Origin: JAHEYG01 sp044229775 | GTDB lineage: Bacteria; Bacteroidota; Bacteroidia; B-17B0; Aurantibacillaceae | Assembly: GCA_044229775.1 (NCBI GenBank) | Contig: JBGASH010000013.1 | Coordinates: 1-32,234 of the forward strand | DNA: 32,234 nt | Direction: 5' to 3' | In this document: positions 1 to 9,494 of the stretch, piece after piece | Layout of the letters: every line of letters starts with the position of its first letter | Numbering within the stretch: position 1 is the stretch's first letter | Notes under the pieces: generated by a model | Told to the model about the DNA's origin: nothing | The model's input: only the letters and a program-made list of their open reading frames with translations | Database searches by the model: none | Made by a program: the position numbers and the translations under genes

Positions 1-1023
1 ATTGACCCTGTTGGCGAGCCTGCCAAATATGATGGAACACCATATGCATTTAGTAGTGGTAGTTTTCCTGCGCCTAATTGGCCAACCGATAATAATTTAA
101 CTGAACAAGGCGTGCAATTAGGCAGAATGTTGTTTTATGAAAAAACACTTTCTAAAAATAACATGATTGCTTGTGCAAGTTGCCATAAACAAGAGTTTGC
201 ATTTGATGATACCGCAAAATTTTCGATTGGAGTGCTTGGGCTTCAGGGGAAAAGGCAAGCTATGGCAATTTTTAATACTGCTTGGCATACAAACGAGTTT
301 TTTTGGGACGGCAGGGCGCATTTGTTGCGAGACCAATCATTAAAGCCAATACAAGATACCTTAGAGATGTTTGAAACTTTACCAAGTATTATTGCTAAAC
401 TCATAAACAACCCAATGTATAGAATTCAGTTTACTAAGGCTTTTGGCTCGGAAGAAATTACCTCTGAAAAAATATCAAAAGCTATGGAGCAGTTTATGAA
501 CTCTATTGTTTCAAATGATTCAAAGTATGATAGGTATTTAGCAGGTAGTGCCACATTAACAGCAAGTGAGGATAATGGCAGGAAGTTATTTTTTCAGGAA
601 TACAATCAATTTTTCCCTTCCCAGTCCGGAGCAGAATGCTCACATTGCCATAGTGGATTCAATTTTACAAATAACGACTACATGAATAATGGTATGGACA
701 CCGATGCTTCAATTACGGATATAGGCAGACAAAAGGTAACAAACCTTGCAGCGGATAAAGCAAAGTTTAAAGTACCAAGTTTAAGAAATATAGCACTTAC
801 AGCACCATATATGCATGATGGAAGATTTAAAACTTTGGAGGAAGTTGTTGACCACTACAATAGCGGTTTAAAAGCATCTACTTATATTGACCCTGCTTTA
901 GAAAACACAAGAGGAACGGGGTTAATGCTAAATGCTCAACAAAAGGCAGATTTAGTAAATTTTTTAAAAACCTTAACGGATAATACTTTAATTACCAATC
1001 CTAAGTATAAGAGTCCTTTTTAA
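1..1023 (+). CDS. Di-haem cytochrome c peroxidase (MauG/CCP family), 5'-partial
   Basis: Frame 1 is open from base 1 to the TAA at 1021-1023, so the gene starts before the window; the GTG at 112 is only an internal codon. The upstream in-frame residues (including a PxxNxxTEQGVQLGRMLF-like stretch) match the N-terminal part of the family. Two haem-binding CxxCH motifs are visible, CASCH (about nt 172-186) and CSHCH (about nt 637-651), with the family's FFWDGRA segment between them and the late APYMHDGRF segment that normally carries an axial ligand region. Members are periplasmic enzymes that reduce hydrogen peroxide with electrons from small cytochromes, or MauG-like oxidases; which one applies here cannot be told. 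The C-terminus ends naturally a few bases before the left edge of the metal island. Confidence 0.93.
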   Translation: MDPVGEPAKYDGTPYAFSSGSFPAPNWPTDNNLTEQGVQLGRMLFYEKTLSKNNMIACASCHKQEFAFDDTAKFSIGVLGLQGKRQAMAIFNTAWHTNEFFWDGRAHLLRDQSLKPIQDTLEMFETLPSIIAKLINNPMYRIQFTKAFGSEEITSEKISKAMEQFMNSIVSNDSKYDRYLAGSATLTASEDNGRKLFFQEYNQFFPSQSGAECSHCHSGFNFTNNDYMNNGMDTDASITDIGRQKVTNLAADKAKFKVPSLRNIALTAPYMHDGRFKTLEEVVDHYNSGLKASTYIDPALENTRGTGLMLNAQQKADLVNFLKTLTDNTLITNPKYKSPF

Positions 1024-1158
1024 CCGGAGAATATGCGCTCGCTCAAGATGTCTCCAAGAAGTATGTAATTCACCTTTCTTAAAGGTTTCCTTAGATTTCA
1101 GTAACTCCTCAGTTACATGTTGCTTTAAGCCTTGCGGCATTTTAAAATGTAATTTCAT
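988..1158 (-). pseudogene. Truncated DUF3703 gene
   Basis: Reading from the ATG at 1158-1156, the first 44 codons encode a recognisable DUF3703 N-terminus, including the family hallmark W-R-H-L-E-R-A-H-I-L (residues 35-44, ending near nt 1027). The normal continuation (a GQ then a His-rich second half, about 110-120 residues in total) is missing: the frame runs into the antisense of the peroxidase gene and stops at 988-990. The ATG overlaps the TGA of the 46-residue ORF upstream (ATGA), so it was translated as the last gene of the metal operon. DUF3703 has no proven function but sits repeatedly in metal-resistance clusters with CzcA, P-type ATPases and MerR. The break marks a recombination or assembly join at about 1024-1027. 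The family call is from memory of the motif. Confidence 0.7.
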
Positions 1159-1295
1159 TTTTTAACTCTATCAATCTCAATCTGAGTTTTTATCATCACC
1201 AATGCTGTCAAAGATAATTTTTCTAATTCCTCTTTTTTTGAAAGAGGATTGTTGGCAAGAATAAACTGTATTATCTCGTCTCTTAACAGTTGCAT
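1155..1295 (-). CDS. Small hypothetical protein (46 aa), translationally coupled
   Basis: ATG at 1295-1293, TGA at 1157-1155. The start shares a base with the ATPase stop (TAATG), and the stop overlaps the DUF3703 start (ATGA), so three consecutive genes are joined by stop/start overlaps. That arrangement is the main support for it being real. The peptide is charged and mostly helical in character (LSKKEELEKLSL), with no signal peptide, cysteine or transmembrane segment. No family recognised. By position it belongs to the metal-resistance operon. Confidence 0.55.
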   Translation of the reverse strand: MQLLRDEIIQFILANNPLSKKEELEKLSLTALVMIKTQIEIDRVKK

Positions 1296-3291
1296 TAATG
1301 AAATTTAATACTTTGTATTCTTACAGCGTTCAAAATTGCGACCAATGCAACTCCCACATCGGCAAATACAGCTTCCCAAAGGGTGGCTATTCCTCCTGCG
1401 CCTAATGCAAGCACAATAACTTTAACCACCATTGCCATTATTATGTTTTGCCAAACTATTTTTCGTGTTACATTTCCAATTTTTATTGCGGTTACAATTT
1501 TTGAGGGCATATCATTTTGGATCACAATATCTGCTGTTTCAATGGTAGCATCGCTACCTAAACCACCCATTGCGATTCCTGCATCAGCCAATGCAATTAC
1601 GGGTGCATCATTTACACCATCACCCACAAAAGCAATCGTTCTGTTTTCATTTTTCAATCCCTGAACTTTGTTGACTTTATCTTCCGGCAATAAATTGCCA
1701 TATGCGTTTACGATATTCAGTTCTTTAGCAACCTTGTCAACCACACTTTGTTTATCGCCTGAGAGCATTACTACTTTTTGATTAAGTCCGTGTAAATCGG
1801 CAATTGCTTGCTTTGCGTCATCTTTTATTTCATCGGCAATGGTAATGTATCCGGCATATTTATCGTTGATGGCAACAACTACAATCGTTTCAACAATACT
1901 TTCAATGGAAGTATCATAAGTGATGTTATACTTCTTTAAGAGTTTTAAATTTCCTGCCAATACCTCATTGCCATCAATAATACCTTTCAAACCGTGACCT
2001 GAAATTTCCTCAATGTTTTGTGCCGTTACCTCATTTATTAAATCTCCCGCCTGTTTGGTAATGGCTGTTGCTATTGGATGCGTTGATTTTCCTTCAATTG
2101 CTGCTGTGAGTTTAAGTAATTTTTTTTCATCTACACCAACTGGAACAATCTGCTGAACTTTGAAAACACCTTTTGTAAGCGTTCCTGTTTTATCCATTAC
2201 AACTGTGTTCACCTTTGTCATAACATCCAAATAATTTGAACCTTTAAATAAAATACCGTTTCGTGAAGCCAAACCAATGCCGCCAAAATACCCTAATGGA
2301 ATTGAGATCACTAAAGCGCACGGACAAGAGATTACAAGGAATACCAATGATCTGTAAAGCCAATCATTAAAAACGTAGTTACTAACGAAAAGCGCAGGAA
2401 GCAAACAAATTCCTACCGCTAAAAAAACTACTATTGGGGTATAAACCTTTGCGAATTTTGAAATGAATAATTGGGTAGGTGCTTTTCGAGCTGTTGCTTC
2501 TTGCACTAATTCCAATATTCGAGATAGTTTACTGTCTTTGAAAAGTGCAGTTACTTTTATTTCGGAAACAGTATTTAGATTAATCATTCCCGCTAAAACT
2601 TTCTCTCCCTTCCGTTTCGTATCGGGCTTACTTTCGCCAGTTAATGCCGCAGTGACAGCGAAGAGATGCCAGAAATTAACTCGCCATCCAAAGCAACTTT
2701 TTCTCCTGCCTTTACCTGTATTACTTCTCCAATTTTTACCTCGCTTGGTGAAATGGTTATTGTTGCCCCGTTTCTGATTACGCTTACAGTATCAGGTCGA
2801 ACATCCAATAATGCCTTAATGCTTCGTTTGGCACGTTTAACCGCTGCTGATTGGAATAACTCTCCTACGGCATAAAATAACATTACCGCCACGCCTTCAG
2901 AATACTCGCCAATAAAGAATGCGCCAATGGTGGCAATGCTCATTAGAAAGAACTCCGAAAAGAATGCGCCTTTTGCTATTGAATTGACGGCATCTTTAAT
3001 TACCGGAATTCCCACTGGTACATAGGCTACGATATACCAAATGAGGCGAACATAATTCTTAAAGAACTCAGGCTTTATAAAATTATCAAGCACAATCCCC
3101 GACATTAAAACAATAAAACTGATGATTGCAGGTAGGTATTCCTTCCATGCAGATTCCTCCTCATGGTCATGATTATGTCCCTCATTCGAATGTTCTTCTG
3201 CTTTCGCATAGATTTTATCTTCTAATGTACAACAAGTCATATTGCCTTGTGCATCGTAGGTATGTTTGTGGTTTGGATCTGTATTAATCAT
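1295..3291 (-). pseudogene. P1B-type heavy-metal ATPase (ZntA/CadA-like), one frameshift
   Basis: Two reading frames make one protein. The 5' part (3291 to about 2660) has a His-rich N-terminus (HNHDHEEE) with a CC pair but no typical HMA CxxC domain, the first membrane helices and the start of the actuator domain. The 3' part (to 1295) has the transmembrane CPC motif, the phosphorylation site DKTGTLTKG, the HP motif (STHPIA) and GDGVNDAP. The actuator TGES motif is encoded between them in the second frame (about 2620-2650), upstream of that frame's first ATG. One missing base near 2661-2663 explains the break: restoring it gives ...SSAVTAALTGES. CPC with a His-rich tail suggests efflux of Zn2+, Cd2+ or Pb2+ across the inner membrane. 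The frameshift may be a sequence error, since the rest is well preserved. Stop overlaps the next ORF as TAATG. Confidence 0.9.
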
Positions 3292-3383
3292 TGTCTCATC
3301 TTTTTAATTTGGTGGGCAAGAGAACCTGGCTATGAAAAAAGTTTTTATCAAACTTAAAAGGAACCAAGCCTCTGCCCATAATA

Positions 3384-4649
3384 TTAATGTTCGTGTTCGC
3401 CTGAATTTGTCATTTTAGCAAGGATAAAAAATGAACCTTTAGTCGCAATTTTAGCATCAACGGGAATATCTTTTAAAATTGTCACCTCACTATAACCAAC
3501 ATCCGTTGTTCCTTTTCTCACTGGAATGCGCTCGAAAGTTAGTTCTCCTTCAGGAACTTTTATGGATTCATTATGTGCGTGACCGTTTTCATCGTGATGA
3601 TCTCCATCTTTTTCATCATGATGCTCGCTTTCGTTGTGTGGATCAGTTACAACAAAAATATAATCCTGTCCCTGAAAGTTTACAATGGCTTCAGTAGGAA
3701 CTGCATCTACTGTTGCATTCTCTAAACTTACAATCGCAGTAATGCTCATTCCATTTATCAATCCCGATTTGTCACCTTCAACCATTGCATGTACCGCAAT
3801 GGCTTTTGTGTTTTGTTCAAAGGTATTACTGATGGCATAAACTTTAGCATCGTATTCTTTTCCGGGATTATTGGTCAATGTAAAATGAATAGTCTGACCT
3901 TCTTTAAGTTTTCCTAAGTCCCGTTCATAAACAAACAAATCAAGGTGTAATTGACTGTTATCAATTACCTCTGCAATTGCATTATTCGCATCAATATAAG
4001 TACCAATGTTAACTGAAATTGTACTTACCGCACCTGAAATCGGACTGGTGATGTTAATTACCGTTTGTATATTCTCACTCGATAAAGAAGTAGTATTAAT
4101 CCCAACTAACTCCAATTGTTTTTGTAAACTTGCTTTACGTGCTTTAAGTGTTTTTACTTCCGCTTCAGTTGATTGTAAAGTTTTCAGGGCAGTAGCATTA
4201 CCCGCTTGCAATTCTTGCTGACGCTTATACTCTATTTCTGCAAGCGCAAGCTTAGATGATGTGCTTAAAAACTCTTCCTGCATGGTAATAAATGATGTAT
4301 TAGCAATGGTAGCAATTACCTGTCCTTTGCTCACATTGTTTCCTGATTGAACAAGAATTGATTTTACTACACCTCCCATTAAAGCAGTTATTGTTGCTTT
4401 GTTTTGATTGGGAACATTTAAAATACCGTTCGCTTTTAGGGATGCTGTAAGTTGCTTTTTTTCTATTTTCCCAAATTCTAACTTAATGGATTTTATTTGA
4501 TCCGCTTTTAAGGATGCTGTATTACTGTTCTCGTGCTCTTCATGATGACCTTCTTCAGCATGTTCGTCTGTTGATGCTGTTTTGCCTCCACATGAAAGCA
4601 TGAGACTGGTTATCGCAAAAAGTGCTATGATGATGATTAAATTTTTCAT
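3384..4649 (-). CDS. czcB: CzcB-type RND efflux periplasmic adaptor lipoprotein
   Basis: 421 residues, usual length for HME-type membrane-fusion proteins. Residues 1-20 form a lipoprotein signal ending in the lipobox LMLSC (Cys20). A His-rich linker follows (HAEEGHHEEH). Next come a lipoyl/barrel-sandwich segment (GGVVKSILVQSGNNVSKGQ, about 90-110), a helical hairpin (about 120-185), the second lipoyl half and the beta-barrel. A second, much longer His/Asp/Glu insert (HHDEKDGDHHDENGHAH) lies near residues 345-365, and the C-terminus ends HEH. The protein would bridge the inner-membrane CzcA and the outer-membrane channel and may also bind metal with its His-rich tracts. It lies 10 nt downstream of the CzcA-TolC gene and before the ATPase, in one operon. 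Substrate (Zn/Co/Cd versus Cu/Ag) cannot be fixed; the His richness favours Zn/Co/Cd/Ni. Confidence 0.93.
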   Translation of the reverse strand: MKNLIIIIALFAITSLMLSCGGKTASTDEHAEEGHHEEHENSNTASLKADQIKSIKLEFGKIEKKQLTASLKANGILNVPNQNKATITALMGGVVKSILVQSGNNVSKGQVIATIANTSFITMQEEFLSTSSKLALAEIEYKRQQELQAGNATALKTLQSTEAEVKTLKARKASLQKQLELVGINTTSLSSENIQTVINITSPISGAVSTISVNIGTYIDANNAIAEVIDNSQLHLDLFVYERDLGKLKEGQTIHFTLTNNPGKEYDAKVYAISNTFEQNTKAIAVHAMVEGDKSGLINGMSITAIVSLENATVDAVPTEAIVNFQGQDYIFVVTDPHNESEHHDEKDGDHHDENGHAHNESIKVPEGELTFERIPVRKGTTDVGYSEVTILKDIPVDAKIATKGSFFILAKMTNSGEHEH

Positions 4650-4659
4650 TGCTTTTAAT

Positions 4660-7600
4660 TTATTTATTGATTAAATAATTGATATTGATTACTTCTTGGT
4701 TAACCTCATTAACCGTTTGTTGAAATCCTAATTGAATTTCCGTAAATGTTTGCAACGCTTGCAAATATTCTATATAGCCGATAGCCCCACTATTAAAAGC
4801 TGTTTTTGCTGTTCCAATGATAGTATTTGCATTAACTAATGCCACGGCTTTAAAATAGTTGTAACGTGAAACCGCCTGATTATACTTTTGAAATGCATTT
4901 TGTAGTTGAGACTGTAAAATCAATTTTTCGTTCTCAGCTTCTTTTTCAATGGCAAGCTTCTGATAATTCAATGATTTTATCTTTGCAGTATTACTAAAGA
5001 AAGTTAACGGAATAGTTATACCTGCATTTATACCTGTAAATCTTTTACTTCTATCAAAATACACATCCTGTCCATTTATGGTTTGTACGCCAGTTAACGA
5101 TTGATTGAAGTAGCCAATTGAAAAATCAGGAAGTACCTGTGCAGTTTCCAGTTTCTTATTTTTTTCCGCAATGACTGCTTGTTGACACAAAACTTTTAAT
5201 GTAGGGTTATTAGCAACCAGTGCTGTATCTATTGTACCTGAAATAACAAGTGGATCAACCGAAGTCTGATTAATCATGAAATCCTCTTTCGTATTTAGAA
5301 TTGCTTTTAAGGAGGCATAAGCAGAATTTATTTCCGATTCATTTTGCTGAAGTTGTAAACGCACTTGTCCTTGCTTAGTTTCGGCAGTTGTTTTTTCAAG
5401 TAGGTTTGTTTCTCCTGTTTTATATCTTAAATCAGAAGCCTTCACGAAATCCGAATAAGCACTATCCAATTCTTGCAATTGCTTTTTGTTTTGTTCTAAG
5501 TATTGCAAATGATAGTATAACATCAAAACCTGCGCCTTAACTTCGTTTATTGATGCCTGTTGCTGAAATTGACTTCCTTTTAACTGTGCATTGTATAAAC
5601 TCGCTTTAGCAGAGTAATAAGTTGGGAAAGGAATACTTTGTGATACATTGAATCCTAAATCCTGATTGATGCTATTATACTGTCCGTATTGCATATTGGC
5701 AGATGTTTTTGGTAATTCAAAAACAGATTTTTTTAAACTTTGTGAGGACTCCACATGCAATTGTTGCGATTGAATTTTTAAATTATTTTTCATAGCCATC
5801 GCAACTGCATCATCCGCACTAAGTTGTTTGGTTTGAGCATTTGCATTTTGAAAAGCGAACAGACTAATTGCCAGTATTGCAACTGTTGGATTTATTTTCA
5901 TTTTGTTTTTAGTAGAAAAGAAGTAATACAATAATGGAAGTACGAACAGGGTTAAAAAAGTTGCTGTAGCTAATCCACCAATTACAACTGTGGCTAACGG
6001 CTTTTGCACTTCTGCACCCGCACCATGAGATAAAGCCATTGGAAAGAAACCAAGAGAAGCAACCGTTGCAGTCATTAAAACAGGACGCAAACGATCTTTT
6101 GTTCCTTGTTTAATTCGTTCTATAATGTCCGTTACACCGTCCTTTTCGAGTTGATTAAATGTGCCTATCAATACGATTCCGTTCAGAACAGCCACACCAA
6201 ACAAAGCAATAAAGCCGATACCTGCCGAAATACTAAATGGCATATCTCTTAATAAAAGAGCAAACACACCACCAATAGCACTCATGGGAATAGCTGTAAA
6301 AATTAATGCAGCCTGTTTAACTGATTTGAATGTGAAATAAAGAAGCATAAAGATTAATGCCAATGCAACCGGAACAGCTATCATCAATCGCTTTGACGCA
6401 GCCTGTAAGTTTTCAAATGTTCCTCCGTAAGTGTAGTAATAGCCTTCCGGTAGTTTAATGTCAACTAATTTTGATTGAATCTCTTTTACAACACTTGCTA
6501 CATCTCTATCCTTAACATTAAATCCAACAACTATTCTACGCTTACCGCCTTCACGACTAATTTGAGCAGCCCCAAGCTCCATCTTTACATCTGCAACTTG
6601 CGAAAGCGGTATTTGCGCCCCATTGCTTGCGGGAATATACAAGCGACTTACATCGTCAATGTTTCCTCTGTGTGCGCTATCTAAGCGAACCACTAAATCG
6701 AATCTGCGTTCATTCTCAAATACAACACCTGCATTTCCTCCCGCAAAAGCTGTGCTTACTAAATGGTTAATATCTTCAATGTTTAACCCATAGTTTGCAA
6801 TTTGCGATCTGTTATAACGAATCACTACTTGTGGCAAACCTTCAACTCGCTCAACCATTGGTTCTGTTGCACCTTTCACGCTCTGAATAACAGAACTTAC
6901 TTTGTTTGCATAAGTCAATAATGAATCCAAGTCTTCGCCAAATATTTTTACTGCAACATCCTGACGAATGCCTGTCATCAATTCATTAAAACGCATTTGG
7001 ATGGGTTGGTTTTTTTCGAAGAATACACCCGGTATCGCTTCCAGTTTTTCTGTTATTTCATCTGCAAGTTCATCGTATGTAATATCTCTTTTCCACTCTT
7101 TCTGAGGCTTTAGAATAATCATCATATCAGTTGCTTCAGGAGGCATAGGATCGGTTGGAACTTCGGCTGCACCAGTTTTTCCCACCGTCATTTTCACTTC
7201 GTCAAATTCTTTTATAAGTCGCATTGCTTGCATACTGGTTTCAATGCTTTGAGACAATGAAGTTCCTTGAGGTAAGATGCAATGAAAGGCAAAGTCCCCT
7301 TCAGTTAAAGTAGGGATGAACTCTCCGCCCATTCTTGAAAAAATGACTACAGCAAAAACGAATAAACCAACTGTAATTCCTACAAATGCTTTTTTGAACT
7401 TTAATGCTTTATTAAGCATAGGAGCGTATATACGCTGGAAAAAGTTCATCATTCTGTCGCTAAAGTTTTCTTTATGTGAAAGTTTTTTTGGTAAAAACAA
7501 AGCGCACATCATTGGAATGTAGGTTAATGAAAGTATCAATGCACCGAAAATTGCAAACCCGACTGTCTGCGCCATTGGTCTGAACATCTTGCCTTCAATA

Positions 7601-9003
7601 CCAATAAGGGTAAGAATCGGAATATAAACGATAAGGATGATTATTTCACCGAATGCTGCGCTACTTCTAATTTTAGAAGCAGATTGAAAAACTTCATCAT
7701 CCATTTCGGTTTGAGTTAATTTTCCAATTGTTTTTCTAATAGCTAAGTGGTGCATTGTTGCTTCAACAATAATAACCGCACCATCAACGATTAAACCGAA
7801 GTCGATAGCCCCTAAACTCATCAGATTTGCACTCACGCCAAATACATTCATTAGAGCTAATGCAAATAACATCGCTAATGGAATAGCTGAAGCAACAATT
7901 AAACCTGCTCTGAAATTTCCTAAAAAGAGAACCAACACAAAAATTACAATTAAAGCTCCTTCGATAAGATTTTTTTCTACCGTTGAAATTGCACGCTCCA
8001 CTAAGTCTCTTCTATCTAAGAAGGGTTCTATGATCACATCTTTCGGTAAGGACTTTTGAATCGTTGGTAATTTTTCTTTTATCCTATCAACTACTTCGGC
8101 ACTATTTGCACCTTTCAGCATCATTATAACACCCCCAACAACATCCTTTTCTCCGTTGTACGTCATCGCTCCATATCTTACTGCACTTCCTAACCGAACT
8201 TCTGCTACGTCCTTAATTAAAATAGGGATACCATTAGGATTATTTTTTACAACGATATTCTTGATATCATCAAAAGAACTAACCAAACCAATTCCACGAA
8301 TAAAATAGGCGTTTGGTTTTTTGTCGATGTAAGCTCCACCGGTATTTTCGTTGTTCTTTTCTAAAGCCGTGAAAATGTCGGTAATAGTTGTATTCATCGC
8401 CAATAGTTTGTCAGGATTAATAGCAACTTCATATTGCTTTAATTGACCGCCAAAGCTATTTACCTCTGCGATGCCGGGTGTTCCGTAAAGCTGTCGGGCA
8501 ACAATCCAGTCCTGCATAGTTCGCAAATCCATTGCTGTGTACTTGCTTTCGCTACCTTTAGCGGGGTGAATAATGTATTGGTACACTTCGCCCAAACCTG
8601 TACTAACAGGTGCTAATTCAGGTGAACCAACACCCTTTGGGATTTTAGACTCCGCTTCTTTTAAGCGTTCGTTAATGATCTGTCGAGCGAAATAAATATC
8701 CACTTTATCGTCAAACACAACTGTAATTACCGAAAGTCCGAAGCGAGAGATACTTCGCAATTCAACCAAATCAGGCAAATTGGAGATGGTTCTCTCAATC
8801 GGGTAGGTTACTAACTGTTCTACTTCTTGTCCTGCTAAAGTTGGACAAACTGTAATAATTTGTACCTGATTATTAGTGATGTCAGGTACGGCATCAATAG
8901 GTAGTCTTGATGCACTCCACGTTCCCCAAATAATAAGGGCGAACGTCATCAAGCCAATGATGAATTTATTTTTTATGCTGAACGCAATTATTTTATCTAA
9001 CAT
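4660..9003 (-). CDS. czcA: CzcA-type heavy-metal RND pump fused to a TolC/CzcC-like outer-membrane factor
   Basis: 1447 residues from the ATG at 9003-9001 (MLDKIIAFSIKNKF, the standard CzcA N-terminus); the frame is open to 9069 but those 22 residues look non-native. Residues 1-1034 are a complete HME-RND pump: 12 membrane helices, two large periplasmic loops, and the TM4 proton-relay segment DFGLIVDGAVIIVEA. At residue 1035 (nt 5901) an internal Met begins what looks like a new signal peptide (MKINPTVAILAISLF...NANA-QTKQ). About 390 residues of TolC-family outer-membrane factor follow, with two helical repeats. CzcA-TolC fusions are known in Bacteroidota. The pump drives proton-coupled export of divalent metals through CzcB and the channel. 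The long intact frame shows this part of the sequence is accurate. Confidence 0.95.
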   Translation of the reverse strand: MLDKIIAFSIKNKFIIGLMTFALIIWGTWSASRLPIDAVPDITNNQVQIITVCPTLAGQEVEQLVTYPIERTISNLPDLVELRSISRFGLSVITVVFDDKVDIYFARQIINERLKEAESKIPKGVGSPELAPVSTGLGEVYQYIIHPAKGSESKYTAMDLRTMQDWIVARQLYGTPGIAEVNSFGGQLKQYEVAINPDKLLAMNTTITDIFTALEKNNENTGGAYIDKKPNAYFIRGIGLVSSFDDIKNIVVKNNPNGIPILIKDVAEVRLGSAVRYGAMTYNGEKDVVGGVIMMLKGANSAEVVDRIKEKLPTIQKSLPKDVIIEPFLDRRDLVERAISTVEKNLIEGALIVIFVLVLFLGNFRAGLIVASAIPLAMLFALALMNVFGVSANLMSLGAIDFGLIVDGAVIIVEATMHHLAIRKTIGKLTQTEMDDEVFQSASKIRSSAAFGEIIILIVYIPILTLIGIEGKMFRPMAQTVGFAIFGALILSLTYIPMMCALFLPKKLSHKENFSDRMMNFFQRIYAPMLNKALKFKKAFVGITVGLFVFAVVIFSRMGGEFIPTLTEGDFAFHCILPQGTSLSQSIETSMQAMRLIKEFDEVKMTVGKTGAAEVPTDPMPPEATDMMIILKPQKEWKRDITYDELADEITEKLEAIPGVFFEKNQPIQMRFNELMTGIRQDVAVKIFGEDLDSLLTYANKVSSVIQSVKGATEPMVERVEGLPQVVIRYNRSQIANYGLNIEDINHLVSTAFAGGNAGVVFENERRFDLVVRLDSAHRGNIDDVSRLYIPASNGAQIPLSQVADVKMELGAAQISREGGKRRIVVGFNVKDRDVASVVKEIQSKLVDIKLPEGYYYTYGGTFENLQAASKRLMIAVPVALALIFMLLYFTFKSVKQAALIFTAIPMSAIGGVFALLLRDMPFSISAGIGFIALFGVAVLNGIVLIGTFNQLEKDGVTDIIERIKQGTKDRLRPVLMTATVASLGFFPMALSHGAGAEVQKPLATVVIGGLATATFLTLFVLPLLYYFFSTKNKMKINPTVAILAISLFAFQNANAQTKQLSADDAVAMAMKNNLKIQSQQLHVESSQSLKKSVFELPKTSANMQYGQYNSINQDLGFNVSQSIPFPTYYSAKASLYNAQLKGSQFQQQASINEVKAQVLMLYYHLQYLEQNKKQLQELDSAYSDFVKASDLRYKTGETNLLEKTTAETKQGQVRLQLQQNESEINSAYASLKAILNTKEDFMINQTSVDPLVISGTIDTALVANNPTLKVLCQQAVIAEKNKKLETAQVLPDFSIGYFNQSLTGVQTINGQDVYFDRSKRFTGINAGITIPLTFFSNTAKIKSLNYQKLAIEKEAENEKLILQSQLQNAFQKYNQAVSRYNYFKAVALVNANTIIGTAKTAFNSGAIGYIEYLQALQTFTEIQLGFQQTVNEVNQEVININYLINK

Positions 9004-9102
9004 TTGTATCAGTTTAATGAATGAATAAAAGTAATTCCCGCATGCAGATTTGCACACCGGAACAGACATGAGGTTTCGGGCTACCGAAACTTCATTAATT
9101 CA

Positions 9103-9408
9103 TTAACTGAGTTTAGGAGGTTGCCAAATAGGAATAACGGCAGAAGCAGTTTCGGATTCAGTATGAACCGTGTAAACTGTATTGATAACTGCTATTTGAT
9201 TTTGAATGGTTTGAAAAGGTTTTACAACGAAATGTGTAGCACAACATGAGCAAACACAAAATGGCGTACAAACTTCATCCTGATGATCTCCGGAATTTTG
9301 TGAGGTTTGTTCGTGCTTTAGTTCATTGCAATCGTCCTTGTCTCCACAAGGCATAACAGCAAGCGAAATAAAATAGAAACAGAATAATATGTAAAATGCT
9401 CTTTTCAA
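9103..9408 (-). CDS. Small Cys/His-containing exported protein, DUF6660-like
   Basis: 101 residues; the start used is TTG at 9408-9406 because it precedes a good hydrophobic signal (KRAFYILFCFYFISLAVMPC). After it come a GDKDDC segment, a His/Asp linker and a dense CTPFCVCSCC cluster (about residues 47-56), then a hydrophilic tail. This layout (signal, CxDxxxC, His linker, C..FC.C.CC) resembles small Bacteroidota proteins annotated DUF6660 that occur just upstream of CusA/CzcA genes. A role as a periplasmic metal-binding or sensing peptide is inference from cysteine content and its place 100 nt before czcA. A TATATTTG element on the same strand (9414-9421) is almost at the start codon, so the true start or promoter is uncertain. 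Confidence 0.72.
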   Translation of the reverse strand: MKRAFYILFCFYFISLAVMPCGDKDDCNELKHEQTSQNSGDHQDEVCTPFCVCSCCATHFVVKPFQTIQNQIAVINTVYTVHTESETASAVIPIWQPPKLS

Positions 9409-9494
9409 CTACACAAATATACAAATTTTCAATATAACTTATAATTAAGTGGTTTATAGGATGTTGCTAAGGGCTTTATTCTATTTGCAAGCTC

